From Allomuricauda sp. CAU 1633 (GTDB lineage: Bacteria > Bacteroidota > Bacteroidia > Flavobacteriales > Flavobacteriaceae), in NCBI RefSeq assembly GCF_017313225.1, contig NZ_JAFLNE010000003.1, positions 276,592 to 340,591 on the forward strand: a stretch of DNA of 64,000 nt. Direction: 5' to 3'. Shown here piece after piece: positions 1 through 7,797 of this stretch. Position 1 is the first letter of the stretch, and every line of letters starts with the position of its first letter. The translations under genes were made by a program, and so were the position numbers. The notes under the pieces are model-generated. The model ran no database searches, was not told the origin of the DNA, and was given only the letters and a program-made list of their open reading frames with translations.

Positions 1-191
1 CCAATAGCCATTCGCTAATTTCCGAAGCTATTGAGAAATCAGGGAATGATAATTTTAAAACCGTTTTAATAGAAGGAGCCTCCCATTCCATGTACGATGT
101 CGGAGAAAGTGATTTTCCATATTGGTCCAAATTGCATCCCGATTATGTTACCACAATTAAGGATTGGGTAAATTCAGTTTCTAACCCGTAG
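1..191 (+). CDS. alpha/beta hydrolase-like protein, C-terminal end (5' truncated by window)
   Basis: An open frame starting at base 3 runs to a TAG at 189-191 and encodes the last 62 residues of a protein whose start lies before the window. The segment VLIEGASHSMYDVGE has the look of the final strand and catalytic-histidine loop of an alpha/beta hydrolase (acyl-peptidase or dienelactone-hydrolase type), followed by a terminal helix ending DWVNSVSNP. The family assignment rests on this short tail only, so substrate and localisation cannot be given. Confidence 0.6.
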   Translation, partial: NSHSLISEAIEKSGNDNFKTVLIEGASHSMYDVGESDFPYWSKLHPDYVTTIKDWVNSVSNP

Positions 192-305
192 TCCAAAAAA
201 TAGGTACAAAAATGATGAAATTGGGGTTTCTGACTCATTTCAAATCTTGGGTTCAATGGAAAGATTGGTGCTTGGAACACCCTTACTTTTTCATATTAAC
301 TTCTA

Positions 306-371
306 CTACTTCAACCACTTCCGAATCCCCTTTAGCGTCTCCACCAAGCCCCACACTTCCGGTATAAAAAT
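306..371 (-). pseudogene. decayed C-terminal copy of the small protein encoded at 1222-1410
   Basis: Read on the minus strand, this stretch gives EVWGLVETLKGIRKWLK followed by a stop. It aligns without gaps with the C-terminus EVQSVAEALKGIGEWLRE of the 62-residue protein at 1222-1410, and the nucleotide similarity is plain (caaccact..ccaatcccctt..agcg.ctcc). No start codon or upstream half exists: similarity stops near 371-380, close to where the AT-rich orphan region begins. I infer a truncated paralogue, the remnant of a local duplication that was interrupted or eroded. Confidence 0.6.
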
Positions 372-450
372 TTAAGTGCTATCTTTTAACATTGTTTAGC
401 GCCTAATTGAGGTGTATCTAGATGTAAAACATAATAAACATACCCAACAT

Positions 451-1041
451 TTGAGAAAAGAAACTTTCATATTAATCATAAGCCTCTTTTTATCATTTGT
501 GGTTTATTCGCAAACTTTCAACGGACAAATAATCGAACTGACAAAAAACAAAGACGAATTAAAAGTTCCTGAATTAGACTATGCGACAATTTACATAGAA
601 ACTGAATATCAAAAAATTGAGCAAAAAGAAAGTGGAACAATAATTCCATACGAAACCCGAATTGAAAAGAACGGAAATTTTGAAATTGACCTATTTGGTT
701 TGAAAGGAGAAACCCTGACCATATATTTTAGTTCAAAAGATTACTCTTATACAGTTTTAAAAAATATACCAAAATCAAAATTATCGGATTTTATAAAAAT
801 AATACCGATTGTAGAAAACATTTGGAAACCGACTTGCGGACACGACTGTTTTACTGTGGATATGAAAAAGACGTATAAGCGAAAAAGAATATCTGTGGAC
901 AATGGAAACGAGAAAATAGTGTTTCAAAGAAAAATAATTGAACCAAAAATAGACAAAGAGAAAGGGTATTTAATTCCAATTCCATTTATGGATATTTGGC
1001 CACCTGACAAAATATATTTTTATGAGTATGAATTTAAATAA
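451..1041 (+). CDS. AT-rich secreted protein of unknown function
   Basis: I do not recognise the family. From the TTG at 451 the protein begins MRKETFILIISLFLSF and ends its signal peptide near VVYSQ, which is why I prefer this start to the GTG at 412. The mature part, about 175 residues, starts TFNGQIIEL and looks like a small beta-rich domain of the kind found in periplasmic carboxypeptidase-regulatory-like proteins. Two cysteines (CGHDC) sit near the middle. The gene is much richer in A+T than its surroundings, stands alone, and is bordered on the left by a truncated gene copy, which suggests recent acquisition. Function unknown. Confidence 0.6.
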   Translation: MRKETFILIISLFLSFVVYSQTFNGQIIELTKNKDELKVPELDYATIYIETEYQKIEQKESGTIIPYETRIEKNGNFEIDLFGLKGETLTIYFSSKDYSYTVLKNIPKSKLSDFIKIIPIVENIWKPTCGHDCFTVDMKKTYKRKRISVDNGNEKIVFQRKIIEPKIDKEKGYLIPIPFMDIWPPDKIYFYEYEFK

Positions 1042-1133
1042 AAACGTTAGGTAACAATGTGTATAACCCATTGCTGCCATCCTACTAAATTTCGAATATT
1101 TTCATAGATTAGACTCCAGAACTAAAATGATCA

Positions 1134-1208
1134 ACCCGTCCTGGCGGCTCAAGCTCTGCCAGAGGTAAAGGCCCACTCTCAGCTTGAGCACGCCCAACCA
1201 CAACGGGT
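1134..1208. repeat. imperfect inverted repeat / hairpin between two small genes
   Basis: ACCCGT (1134-1139) and GCTCAAGCT (1147-1155) are matched in inverted order by AGCTTGAGC (1181-1189) and ACGGGT (1203-1208), forming a two-part stem. A competing short hairpin, CTGGC..GCCAG, overlaps the left arm. There is no T-run next to the stem, so it does not look like an ordinary terminator. It may be a REP-like dispersed element or the 3' structure of the minus-strand gene at 1222. Confidence 0.5.
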
Positions 1209-1221
1209 CATACACTTACCG

Positions 1222-1410
1222 TTATTCCCTCAACCACTCCCCAATCCCCTTGAGCGCCTCCGCTACGCTTTGCACTTCCCTACGGGAAAAGGTATCTTCC
1301 TCCAAATAGAACAGCATTACCACTCCCAAGTCCAAAATTTTGGCCAGTTCTTCTGGTGAGCCGTAGCTTTCTTTGATAAATGCTTTCAATCCATTTCCTT
1401 TTTGTGCCAT
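1222..1410 (-). CDS. small conserved-looking protein of unknown function (62 aa)
   Basis: A short cytosolic protein with an ATG start (1408-1410) and no signal peptide or membrane segment. It appears mostly helical: an N-terminal helix (GLKAFIKESYGSPEELAKIL), a hydrophobic strand-like stretch (GVVMLFYLEE) and a C-terminal amphipathic helix ending KGIGEWLRE. I do not recognise a named domain. That it is a real gene is supported by the decayed second copy of its C-terminus at 306-371, where the protein sequence is better preserved than chance would allow. Confidence 0.6.
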   Translation of the reverse strand: MAQKGNGLKAFIKESYGSPEELAKILDLGVVMLFYLEEDTFSRREVQSVAEALKGIGEWLRE

Positions 1411-1518
1411 GCACCAAAAGTAAATCAGCTCTTGGGATTAAGCGTCATAACAAATTATGACACTATTCATTTTTAGCTTACCTTATTCCGCCGTAAACCA
1501 TTTTAAAACCACACTATC

Positions 1519-1947
1519 ATGAAAAACCTTTCTCTCTCCATTTTTGCTGTATTTTTGCTGCTGGGTTGTGGCCAAAAAACCCAAGAACCAACAAAAGAAG
1601 AAGCTGTGGAAAAGACTGAAATAGTGACCGAAGAGGTTGCCCAACCGCTATTGCGCCATGTAGTGTTGTTCAAATTTAAAGAGACTTCCTCCGAAGCTGA
1701 GGTGGAAGAAGTAAAAGAGGCGTTCAATGCACTGCCTTCCAAAATATCGGAAATCAAAGGCTACGAATGGGGCCTGAACAACAGCCCAGAAAACCTGAAC
1801 AGAGGACTTACCCACTGTTATTTCCTCACCTTTACCAGTGAAGCGGACAGGGATGCGTATCTTATTCACCCAGACCACAAAGCTTTCGGAGAAGTGGCTG
1901 GTCCGCATATAGGTGATGTGCTTGTAGTGGACTACTGGGCCAATTAG
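1519..1947 (+). CDS. lipoprotein with Dabb (stress-responsive A/B barrel) domain
   Basis: The N-terminus (MKNLSLSIFAVFLLLGC) is a lipoprotein signal with cysteine 17 in the lipobox. After a Glu/Thr-rich linker, residues about 45-142 form a Dabb domain: RHVVLFKFKE opening strand, the central HPDHKAFGE helix region, and the closing VLVVDYWAN strand. Dabb proteins are small ferredoxin-like dimeric barrels linked to stress responses in several lineages; no catalytic role can be assigned. A degraded second copy of the same C-terminus lies at 4069-4143, so this gene was once duplicated locally. Confidence 0.85.
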   Translation: MKNLSLSIFAVFLLLGCGQKTQEPTKEEAVEKTEIVTEEVAQPLLRHVVLFKFKETSSEAEVEEVKEAFNALPSKISEIKGYEWGLNNSPENLNRGLTHCYFLTFTSEADRDAYLIHPDHKAFGEVAGPHIGDVLVVDYWAN

Positions 1948-1962
1948 AACTTTAGTACAACC

Positions 1963-2772
1963 ATGGGATTATTGGAGACCCATCCCAATATCAGCCGATT
2001 ACTGCTTTTTGCGGTCTTGGTTGCCATTGCGTTGTTTTTGCCCGATTTTATCCCCTTACCCGAAGGAACTGATCGAGTTTTCCCATTTGTTGGACTGATA
2101 TTGGTTGTTCTCGCCAATTGGATTCTTTATAAGACAGAAGGCAAAAATCTGGATGCCCTGGGGTTTAATTTTAAAGGACAAAATCTCAAATATTTACCCA
2201 TTGGACTTGTTCTGGGAATTGTGGCCGTTCTTATTGGCTATTATTTAAAATGCCTTCTCACTGGTGATGTCATTCAAACAAACCAGGCCATTTCGTTTGG
2301 TGAAATCGCTAAAGAACTCTATTGGATTTTGCCAACTGCGGCGGTGCAGGAGTTCATCTGCCGGAGTTATGGTTACAAAAAACTGATTTCAATCTACAAC
2401 TTAAAAATTGCGAACTTGGTCGCGGTCGTCATATTCATTTCAATGCACAATGTATTTAACATTGGCATCTTTGGAGCTATATTCTATTCCATATCAATCA
2501 TCATTGGACACTTTGTCTTTGCCAATGCACTTTTACGGTCGGGCACTATTTACTTTGCCATTGGAATTCATTGGGGAAGTAACGTAGCAAACAACAAACT
2601 CTTCACCGAAGACCCGCTGTCCACATCCATTCTATTTCTGGAAAAAGCAGTACAAGAAGAACCGGCAGGATTTAATCCCTTGGGAATTTTACTTTTTATC
2701 CTTGCCTTGAATTTTGGTTTCATTTTATTATGGATAATTCTTAAAAAATGGAAAAGTATTATTACCCCATAG
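1963..2772 (+). CDS. CPBP-family (Abi/Rce1-like) intramembrane protease homologue with altered first motif
   Basis: A polytopic membrane protein of 269 residues with about seven to eight hydrophobic segments. The three CPBP signatures are in order: Q129-E130-x3-R134 (normally EExxxR), F158xxxH162, and H203xxxN207. The family comprises glutamate intramembrane proteases such as Rce1. The first glutamate of motif 1 is glutamine here, so activity is uncertain although E130 and both histidines are kept. The gene starts 15 bases after the Dabb gene and overlaps the next gene by 25 bases, implying one transcription unit. Confidence 0.75.
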   Translation: MGLLETHPNISRLLLFAVLVAIALFLPDFIPLPEGTDRVFPFVGLILVVLANWILYKTEGKNLDALGFNFKGQNLKYLPIGLVLGIVAVLIGYYLKCLLTGDVIQTNQAISFGEIAKELYWILPTAAVQEFICRSYGYKKLISIYNLKIANLVAVVIFISMHNVFNIGIFGAIFYSISIIIGHFVFANALLRSGTIYFAIGIHWGSNVANNKLFTEDPLSTSILFLEKAVQEEPAGFNPLGILLFILALNFGFILLWIILKKWKSIITP

Positions 2773-3368
2773 TGAGTTCCCTGCTTCTGGTGCTCTCCCT
2801 TCTTGCCTTTTCGGATAATCTGTTTTGGGATATAGGCCAGCAAAGCAATAGTGATCCTAAGTTTATCATTCACGGTCTATTTATGCTGGCCTGGTTTATC
2901 ACCTTTGTGGTTCAATCCTTTTTTATCTTTAAAAAGAACTATAAAGCCCATATGAAATGGGGAAGGATTGGTTTTCTTATCGCCATTGGTGTTTTCCTCA
3001 GCACTGTCTATGTTTTTATCGCTGTTTTTAAGGGATGGGATGCCATGCAACCCTTTGTCAGGGCCAATCGGTTTTTTATGTTGAGCTTTGCAGTATTCCT
3101 GTTACTGGCCTATCGTTACCGAAAAACCAAGAACTACCACAAGCGGTTCATCTTTTGGGCCATTGCACTACCTATTGAGCCTATTATCGGAAGGGTCTCA
3201 GATCTATTCCAAATCGAAAATTGGGAGCTTTTTTACATTTTGGTTTGGCATGCCTTTTTTATTTCCTTTTTTATCTATGACTGGAAGACCCTAAAACGAA
3301 TACATGTTATCAGTTGGGTTGGACTTGGCTGGTTCTATGTGGCTTGGGCCATTTCCTTCGTAACTTGA
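2748..3368 (+). CDS. multi-pass membrane protein of unknown function
   Basis: About six hydrophobic segments are visible in 206 residues, with the conserved-looking segment HGLFMLAWFITFVVQSFF followed by a basic loop (KKNYKAHMKWGRIG) and a later NRFFMLSFAVFLLLAYRYR. The histidine in the first helix and the histidine in the loop before the next one recall small DUF2306- or cytochrome-b561-like proteins, but no haem-ligand pattern is convincing. The ATG lies inside the 3' end of the CPBP gene (25-base overlap), so the two are probably translated from one mRNA. Confidence 0.6.
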   Translation: MEKYYYPIVSSLLLVLSLLAFSDNLFWDIGQQSNSDPKFIIHGLFMLAWFITFVVQSFFIFKKNYKAHMKWGRIGFLIAIGVFLSTVYVFIAVFKGWDAMQPFVRANRFFMLSFAVFLLLAYRYRKTKNYHKRFIFWAIALPIEPIIGRVSDLFQIENWELFYILVWHAFFISFFIYDWKTLKRIHVISWVGLGWFYVAWAISFVT

Positions 3369-3538
3369 CATCAAACAGACCCCACCGCCGCCGAATAGGT
3401 CAACTTCCACCCGCAATTTGATGAAGACCATGGCCTAAACTGGCACATGGTGAGGAAAAGTATGGTCGTAACAAAGTCAACTTTGCGGATAACTGTCCAT
3501 TTCCTCTTATTTTTATAGCGCAAAAGCCCAATTATAGC

Positions 3539-4030
3539 ATGAAGCATACCCCCCAAGACGGTTTTCCGTATTATTATGAATTGGTCCAAGAACAGCAATT
3601 GTCGGTACTTTTTTCAGAATCAAACACCTATGATCTATTGGCTTCGCTTGACGAGGGAAAAGCTGCGTATCGTTATGCTCCAGGCAAATGGAGCATTAAA
3701 CAAATTGTAGGGCATATCACCGATCATGAACGCATAAAAATGTTCCGTGCCTTTCAATTAAGTCGAAACGAAGAAGTGCAATTGTGGGGGTATGATCAGG
3801 AGGCTTTGGTCAAAAACAGTCGATTTGATGAACTCACCCTGCAACAATTATTGACGGATTATGTGAATGTGAGGAAGGCCTCCCAAAGTTTTGTAGATAC
3901 CCTTTCCATTGATCAACTGCAACGAAAAAGGTGGGCTAAACACCATGAGGTTCAATTGGAAGACTTCCTAAAGTCGGTGATTGGACATGAAACCCATCAT
4001 CTTAACATCATCAAAGAAAGATATCTGTAA
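3539..4030 (+). CDS. DinB-family four-helix metalloprotein
   Basis: This 163-residue protein shows the DinB/YfiT layout: a helix bundle with a metal-binding histidine triad, here H59 (VGHITDHE) and the C-terminal H150/H154 pair (GHETHHLN). The N-terminal motif YRYAPGKWSIKQIVGH is typical of the DinB_2 group (KWSIKEVLGHL-like). Members act as thiol-dependent S-transferases or have unknown roles in stress. No operon partner is evident: 170 bases precede it and a decayed Dabb copy follows it. Confidence 0.88.
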   Translation: MKHTPQDGFPYYYELVQEQQLSVLFSESNTYDLLASLDEGKAAYRYAPGKWSIKQIVGHITDHERIKMFRAFQLSRNEEVQLWGYDQEALVKNSRFDELTLQQLLTDYVNVRKASQSFVDTLSIDQLQRKRWAKHHEVQLEDFLKSVIGHETHHLNIIKERYL

Positions 4031-4068
4031 TACAACCCAACTGTAACAACTCCGAGGTGGCTAATCCA

Positions 4069-4143
4069 AAAACAGAGGGCTTTTGGAGAAGTGCGGGTCT
4101 ACATATTTCGGATGAGCTTGTTGTGGATTATTGGACCAACTAA
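4069..4143 (+). pseudogene. decayed second copy of the Dabb lipoprotein gene (C-terminal remnant)
   Basis: The bases before the TAA at 4141-4143 encode AGLHISDELVVDYWTN, closely matching the C-terminus AGPHIGDVLVVDYWAN of the Dabb lipoprotein at 1519-1947. Upstream of this the match continues (GCTTTTGGAGAAGTG against GCTTTCGGAGAAGTG) but the frame shifts and no start is present. The intact gene and the relic flank the CPBP, membrane-protein and DinB genes, so this block may have been rearranged around the duplication. Confidence 0.75.
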
Positions 4144-4214
4144 ACCACACACGTTATGATAAACCCTAAGGTGAAATTTGTTACTTTTAATCAACTTTAG
4201 TTCAACGTTTTATC

Positions 4215-4577
4215 ATGAAAACCACACCAGAGCACAATCAGCGAATTGCAAGTATGACCTTTGCATCGGTTTATCCCCATTATGTGACAAAGGTGGAAAA
4301 GAAAGACCGAACAATAGAAGAACTGCACCAAGTGATCACATGGTTGACCGGCTTTACGGAAAAGGACATCCAAAAATTGATTGATGAGAAAGTAACCTTT
4401 GAAGCCTTCTTTGATAAAGCTAACCTAAACCCCAATGCCCACCTCATAAAAGGGGTAATATGTGGCTATCGTATCGAAGAAATCGACAATCCATTGACCC
4501 AACAAGTGCGCTATTTGGACAAATTGGTGGATGAATTGGCCAAAGGCCGGAAAATGGAGAAAATCTTACGGTCTTAG
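4215..4577 (+). CDS. DUF2200 family protein
   Basis: A compact soluble protein of 120 residues starting [23 protein letters not shown], with the internal pattern [14 protein letters not shown] and ending with a helical tail. This matches what I know of DUF2200 proteins, which are uncharacterised; several resemble DUF1801-like or small DNA-associated folds, but no function is established. It is transcribed alone between a relic and the DUF5694 lipoprotein gene. Confidence 0.8.
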   Translation: MKTTPEHNQRIASMTFASVYPHYVTKVEKKDRTIEELHQVITWLTGFTEKDIQKLIDEKVTFEAFFDKANLNPNAHLIKGVICGYRIEEIDNPLTQQVRYLDKLVDELAKGRKMEKILRS

Positions 4578-4637
4578 CGAAAACCATTTAACTGTAACAT
4601 ATACTTTCTTGATTGGTCTTTGTTTAAAACAATTTCC

Positions 4638-5513
4638 ATGATCAAAAAAATTCAGTTTTCGCTCATTACGCTACTTGTTTTTGTAAGCTGTACCTCCCCC
4701 ACCGAAAAACCTGAAAATTCACAACCCGAAAACACAAAGCAAGCTTTGCTCATCGGTACGTTCCACTACCACAATCCAGGTGCGGATGTAGCCAAAACCA
4801 AAAGTTTTGATGTTCTGAGTGATGCTTCCCAAGTCGAATTGGAAGAGATTTCAGAAAAGATAAAAGCGTACCATCCAGACCAAGTTTTTGTGGAATGGCC
4901 TTATGACGAGCAACAAGAATTGGATTCGCTTTACCAACTCTATTTGGAGGACAACTATTTCACCAATGACAGCCTTTCGGATTTTTACTTAAAAAATGAA
5001 ATTTTCCAGTTGGCATTTCGAGTGGCCAAAAAAGTAGGGTTAAAATCGGTACAAGCTGTGGATTATCAAAATACTGATTTTCCTTTTGATAGCTTAATGA
5101 CAGTAGCGGCCATGCAAAATCAGACTGACTTACAACAACAGTTTACAGATGGCATTGAACGTTTTACCCAAGAATTTGATGAAAAAATTAAATCGGGAGC
5201 CACTTTGCTGGAGATGACCTATTATCTCAATACCGAAGAACTCCGAAGATTCAGCAATGAATTTCAGACCCAAGTGCCACTCTTGGTGGGCGACCGGAAT
5301 AATTTTGTAGGAGCGTATCTTGCTTCGGAATGGTACCGTCGTAATGTCTACATGTGGTCCCTGGCCCAAAAGGCCACCCAACCCGATAATCAAAGGATCA
5401 TGCTGCTCCTCGGAGCCAGCCATATTGCAATGATCAAGGATTTTATAGACCAAAATGAGGAATGGACCGCAGTGGAACTAAACGAAATCATGGAAAAGCG
5501 GAATAATCCTTAA
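4638..5513 (+). CDS. DUF5694 / TraB-like lipoprotein
   Basis: The ATG at 4638 gives MIKKIQFSLITLLVFVSC with the lipobox cysteine at residue 18; an upstream TTG at 4620 would only add six residues. The mature protein begins with a linker, then LIGTFHYHN, VFVEWPYDEQ and a late LLGASHIAMIKDF. These two GxxH-type motifs and the intervening helices are those of the TraB/TIKI/ChaN-like superfamily as found in DUF5694. Some superfamily members are metalloproteases, but activity is not established for DUF5694. It is likely a lipoprotein facing the periplasm. Confidence 0.82.
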   Translation: MIKKIQFSLITLLVFVSCTSPTEKPENSQPENTKQALLIGTFHYHNPGADVAKTKSFDVLSDASQVELEEISEKIKAYHPDQVFVEWPYDEQQELDSLYQLYLEDNYFTNDSLSDFYLKNEIFQLAFRVAKKVGLKSVQAVDYQNTDFPFDSLMTVAAMQNQTDLQQQFTDGIERFTQEFDEKIKSGATLLEMTYYLNTEELRRFSNEFQTQVPLLVGDRNNFVGAYLASEWYRRNVYMWSLAQKATQPDNQRIMLLLGASHIAMIKDFIDQNEEWTAVELNEIMEKRNNP

Positions 5514-5578
5514 CCTTAAGTATCCCAGGTAAGGGTTTCTGCAAAAAATCGACCGAGATAACGACAATTCTATATTCC

Positions 5579-5594
5579 TTATCTTTAAAGATAA
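5579..5594. promoter_or_regulatory. perfect 16-bp palindrome in the egtB leader, includes a -7-like element
   Basis: TTATCTTTAAAGATAA is a perfect palindrome ending 9 bases before the egtB ATG at 5604. Its forward half contains TATCTTTA, one base off the Bacteroidota -7 consensus TAnnTTTG. It can be the egtB promoter, an operator, or both. The same half-site TATCTTT..AAAGATA recurs with a six-base spacer at 9355-9374. Confidence 0.45.
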
Positions 5595-5603
5595 ACGTTT
5601 GCC

Positions 5604-6764
5604 ATGATCCTGACCGATTCCCTCTTGGATTTCATTTTGGAAACCCGAGAACATTCCGAAACCATTTGTGAACCCTTGGAAATTGAGGACTATGTGGTAC
5701 AACCCATTGTGGATGTAAGTCCACCCAAATGGCATTTGGGGCACACCACATGGTTTTTTGAGGAATTCATTCTAAAGCCCCATGCCAAAGGTTACCAAGA
5801 GTTCAATGCGGATTTCTCCTTTGTTTTCAACAGTTATTATGAGACTGTAGGCAAGCGGGTCGTCCGTTCCGATCGGGGGAATCTATCAAGGCCTTCGGTA
5901 AAAAAAGTATATGAATACCGGAGCTATGTTACCCAAGCCATTAAGATATTTTTTTCAGAATCGCAGAGCGAAGAACTCCAAGCTGTTTTAGAAATCGGAA
6001 TACACCATGAAAAGCAGCATCAAGAACTCTTGTTGACGGACATTAAATATATTTTGGGAAACAACCCGCTTTTGCCTGCCTATTCAAATAGTTTTGTGGA
6101 CCATCCAAAGGAAACCCACCAACAGGATTGGATTGCCATGGATGAAGGTATTTATGAGATCGGCCATGCTGCCGACGATTTTTGTTACGACAATGAGCTG
6201 GGAAGGCACAAAGTCTATCTGCAGCCCTATAAAATTTCCAACAAATTAGTCACTAATGGTGATTTCCAGGAATTTATAGAAGCAGGTGGCTACCAACGTT
6301 TTGCTATTTGGCATGCTGAAGGTTGGGACTGGGTAAATCAAAACCACATCTCCACTCCATTATATTGGCATAAAATTGATGGTGATTGGTGGCACTATAC
6401 CGCAAAAGGGCTCCAAAAAGTGGATATGGAAACCCCATTGACCCATATTTCATATTACGAGGCCTTTGCTTATGCCCAATGGAAAGGATGTAGATTACCC
6501 ACCGAATTTGAATGGGAGGCGGCCCAACCGTTTTTCCCTTGGGGCAAACGCTGGGAATGGACCGAAAGTGCCTACCTGCCCTACCCCAACTATAAAAAAC
6601 CAGATGGAGCTCTTGGGGAATATAATGGCAAATTTATGGTCAGTCAAAAAGTGCTACGGGGTGGTTCCGTGGCAACGCCCATAAGCCATACACGGCATAC
6701 CTACCGTAATTTTTTCCATCCGCAGCTACGCTGGCAGTTTACTGGATTAAGGTTGGCACAATAA
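5604..6764 (+). CDS. egtB: ergothioneine biosynthesis protein EgtB (iron-dependent sulfoxide synthase)
   Basis: EgtB joins hercynine to a thiol (cysteine or gamma-glutamylcysteine) using O2. The N-terminal DinB-type domain holds the expected iron ligands H47 (WHLGHTTW) and the H135-x3-H139 pair (HHEKQHQE). From about residue 150 there is a formylglycine-generating-enzyme-like sulfatase domain, closing with LRGGSVATP, HTYRNFFHP and FTGLRLAQ. The length of 386 is somewhat short for the family but both domains are complete. egtD follows after 16 bases. No EgtA, EgtC or EgtE gene is nearby, so thiol donor and C-S lyase are unknown. Confidence 0.93.
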   Translation: MILTDSLLDFILETREHSETICEPLEIEDYVVQPIVDVSPPKWHLGHTTWFFEEFILKPHAKGYQEFNADFSFVFNSYYETVGKRVVRSDRGNLSRPSVKKVYEYRSYVTQAIKIFFSESQSEELQAVLEIGIHHEKQHQELLLTDIKYILGNNPLLPAYSNSFVDHPKETHQQDWIAMDEGIYEIGHAADDFCYDNELGRHKVYLQPYKISNKLVTNGDFQEFIEAGGYQRFAIWHAEGWDWVNQNHISTPLYWHKIDGDWWHYTAKGLQKVDMETPLTHISYYEAFAYAQWKGCRLPTEFEWEAAQPFFPWGKRWEWTESAYLPYPNYKKPDGALGEYNGKFMVSQKVLRGGSVATPISHTRHTYRNFFHPQLRWQFTGLRLAQ

Positions 6765-6780
6765 TCCCGACTCAATAGGT

Positions 6781-7746
6781 ATGCGAAATCAAACCACCAC
6801 ATTTACATCCATTTTTGAGCAAGAGGTGTACGAAGGCCTTACCGCCCATCCCAAATACCTATCTTCCAAATATTTTTATGACGAGGTAGGCGACAAACTT
6901 TTTCAGGATATCATGGCCATGCCGGAATATTACCTTACGGATTGTGAGTTCAATATTCTGGAAGCGAACAAAACAGAAATTGTTGACCTTTTTGTTGACC
7001 ATGGAGAGCCTTTCAGTCTGTTCGAACTTGGTGCAGGTGATGGCAAAAAGACCAAGATTTTGTTGCGCCACTTAGTGGAACGGAACATCCAATTTGACTA
7101 TAGGCCCATTGATATCAGTCAGAATGCATTGAACGAGCTTGAAAATGCGCTTTTCAAAGAAATTCCGGAAGTGGATATTAATCCGCTACAGGGCACCTAT
7201 TTTGATACGCTTCGCGATATTGGGGAGAGCAATGGAAGAAGAAAAGTGATTCTGTTTCTAGGTTCCAACATTGGCAACCTCTTGCATCTACAAGCGGTGG
7301 AGTTTCTCAAAAACATGAAGGACGCTATCAACCCAGACGACCTTATTTTTATGGGATTCGACCAAAAGAAAAACCCTCAGACCATTTTAGATGCCTATAA
7401 CGACCAGGCTGGAATCACCGAAGCATTCAACAAAAACATTTTGACCCGTATCAACAGGGAAATGGGAGCTGATTTTAATCTTGACAACTTTTTACATTGG
7501 GAAGTCTATGACCCGCAGTCAGGAACAGCCAAAAGTTATTTGGTTTCCAAAGTGGAACAAGTGGCATACATAGAAAGCTTGGACTTGGAAGTTCCCTTTA
7601 AACGTTGGGAGACCATCCATACTGAGATTTCACAAAAATATGATGATACTATAGTGACTTGGTTGGCGGAAGAGGCCGGGCTAGAGATTGCCACCTCCTT
7701 TTCGGACAAGGAGGAAAACTACAAAGATTACGTGTTCACTAAATGA
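6781..7746 (+). CDS. egtD: L-histidine N-alpha-methyltransferase EgtD
   Basis: EgtD trimethylates histidine to hercynine with S-adenosylmethionine, the first step of ergothioneine synthesis. The 321-residue protein shows the family start (PKYLSSKYFYDEVGDKLFQDIM), the SAM-binding motif FELGAGDGKKTKILL, the FLGSNIGN motif, and the C-terminal KYDDTIVTWLAEEAGLE substrate-recognition segment. Length is normal. It lies 16 bases behind egtB and is surely cotranscribed; the pair supplies the core of the pathway. Confidence 0.95.
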   Translation: MRNQTTTFTSIFEQEVYEGLTAHPKYLSSKYFYDEVGDKLFQDIMAMPEYYLTDCEFNILEANKTEIVDLFVDHGEPFSLFELGAGDGKKTKILLRHLVERNIQFDYRPIDISQNALNELENALFKEIPEVDINPLQGTYFDTLRDIGESNGRRKVILFLGSNIGNLLHLQAVEFLKNMKDAINPDDLIFMGFDQKKNPQTILDAYNDQAGITEAFNKNILTRINREMGADFNLDNFLHWEVYDPQSGTAKSYLVSKVEQVAYIESLDLEVPFKRWETIHTEISQKYDDTIVTWLAEEAGLEIATSFSDKEENYKDYVFTK

Positions 7747-7797
7747 ACTAAAAAAACCGCCATTGAAGTTGGGGGGCTCCAATGACGATCCTATTTT

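Noticed and set aside
1503..1908. Minus-strand ORFs opposite the Dabb gene
   Set aside because: Antisense frames of a clear coding gene, without recognisable domains.
3369..3538. Possible gene fragment in the gap before the DinB gene
   Set aside because: One frame reads a short peptide-like stretch but there is no start, no recognisable family and no match to other genes in the window; it holds nothing else I can name apart from a likely promoter region.
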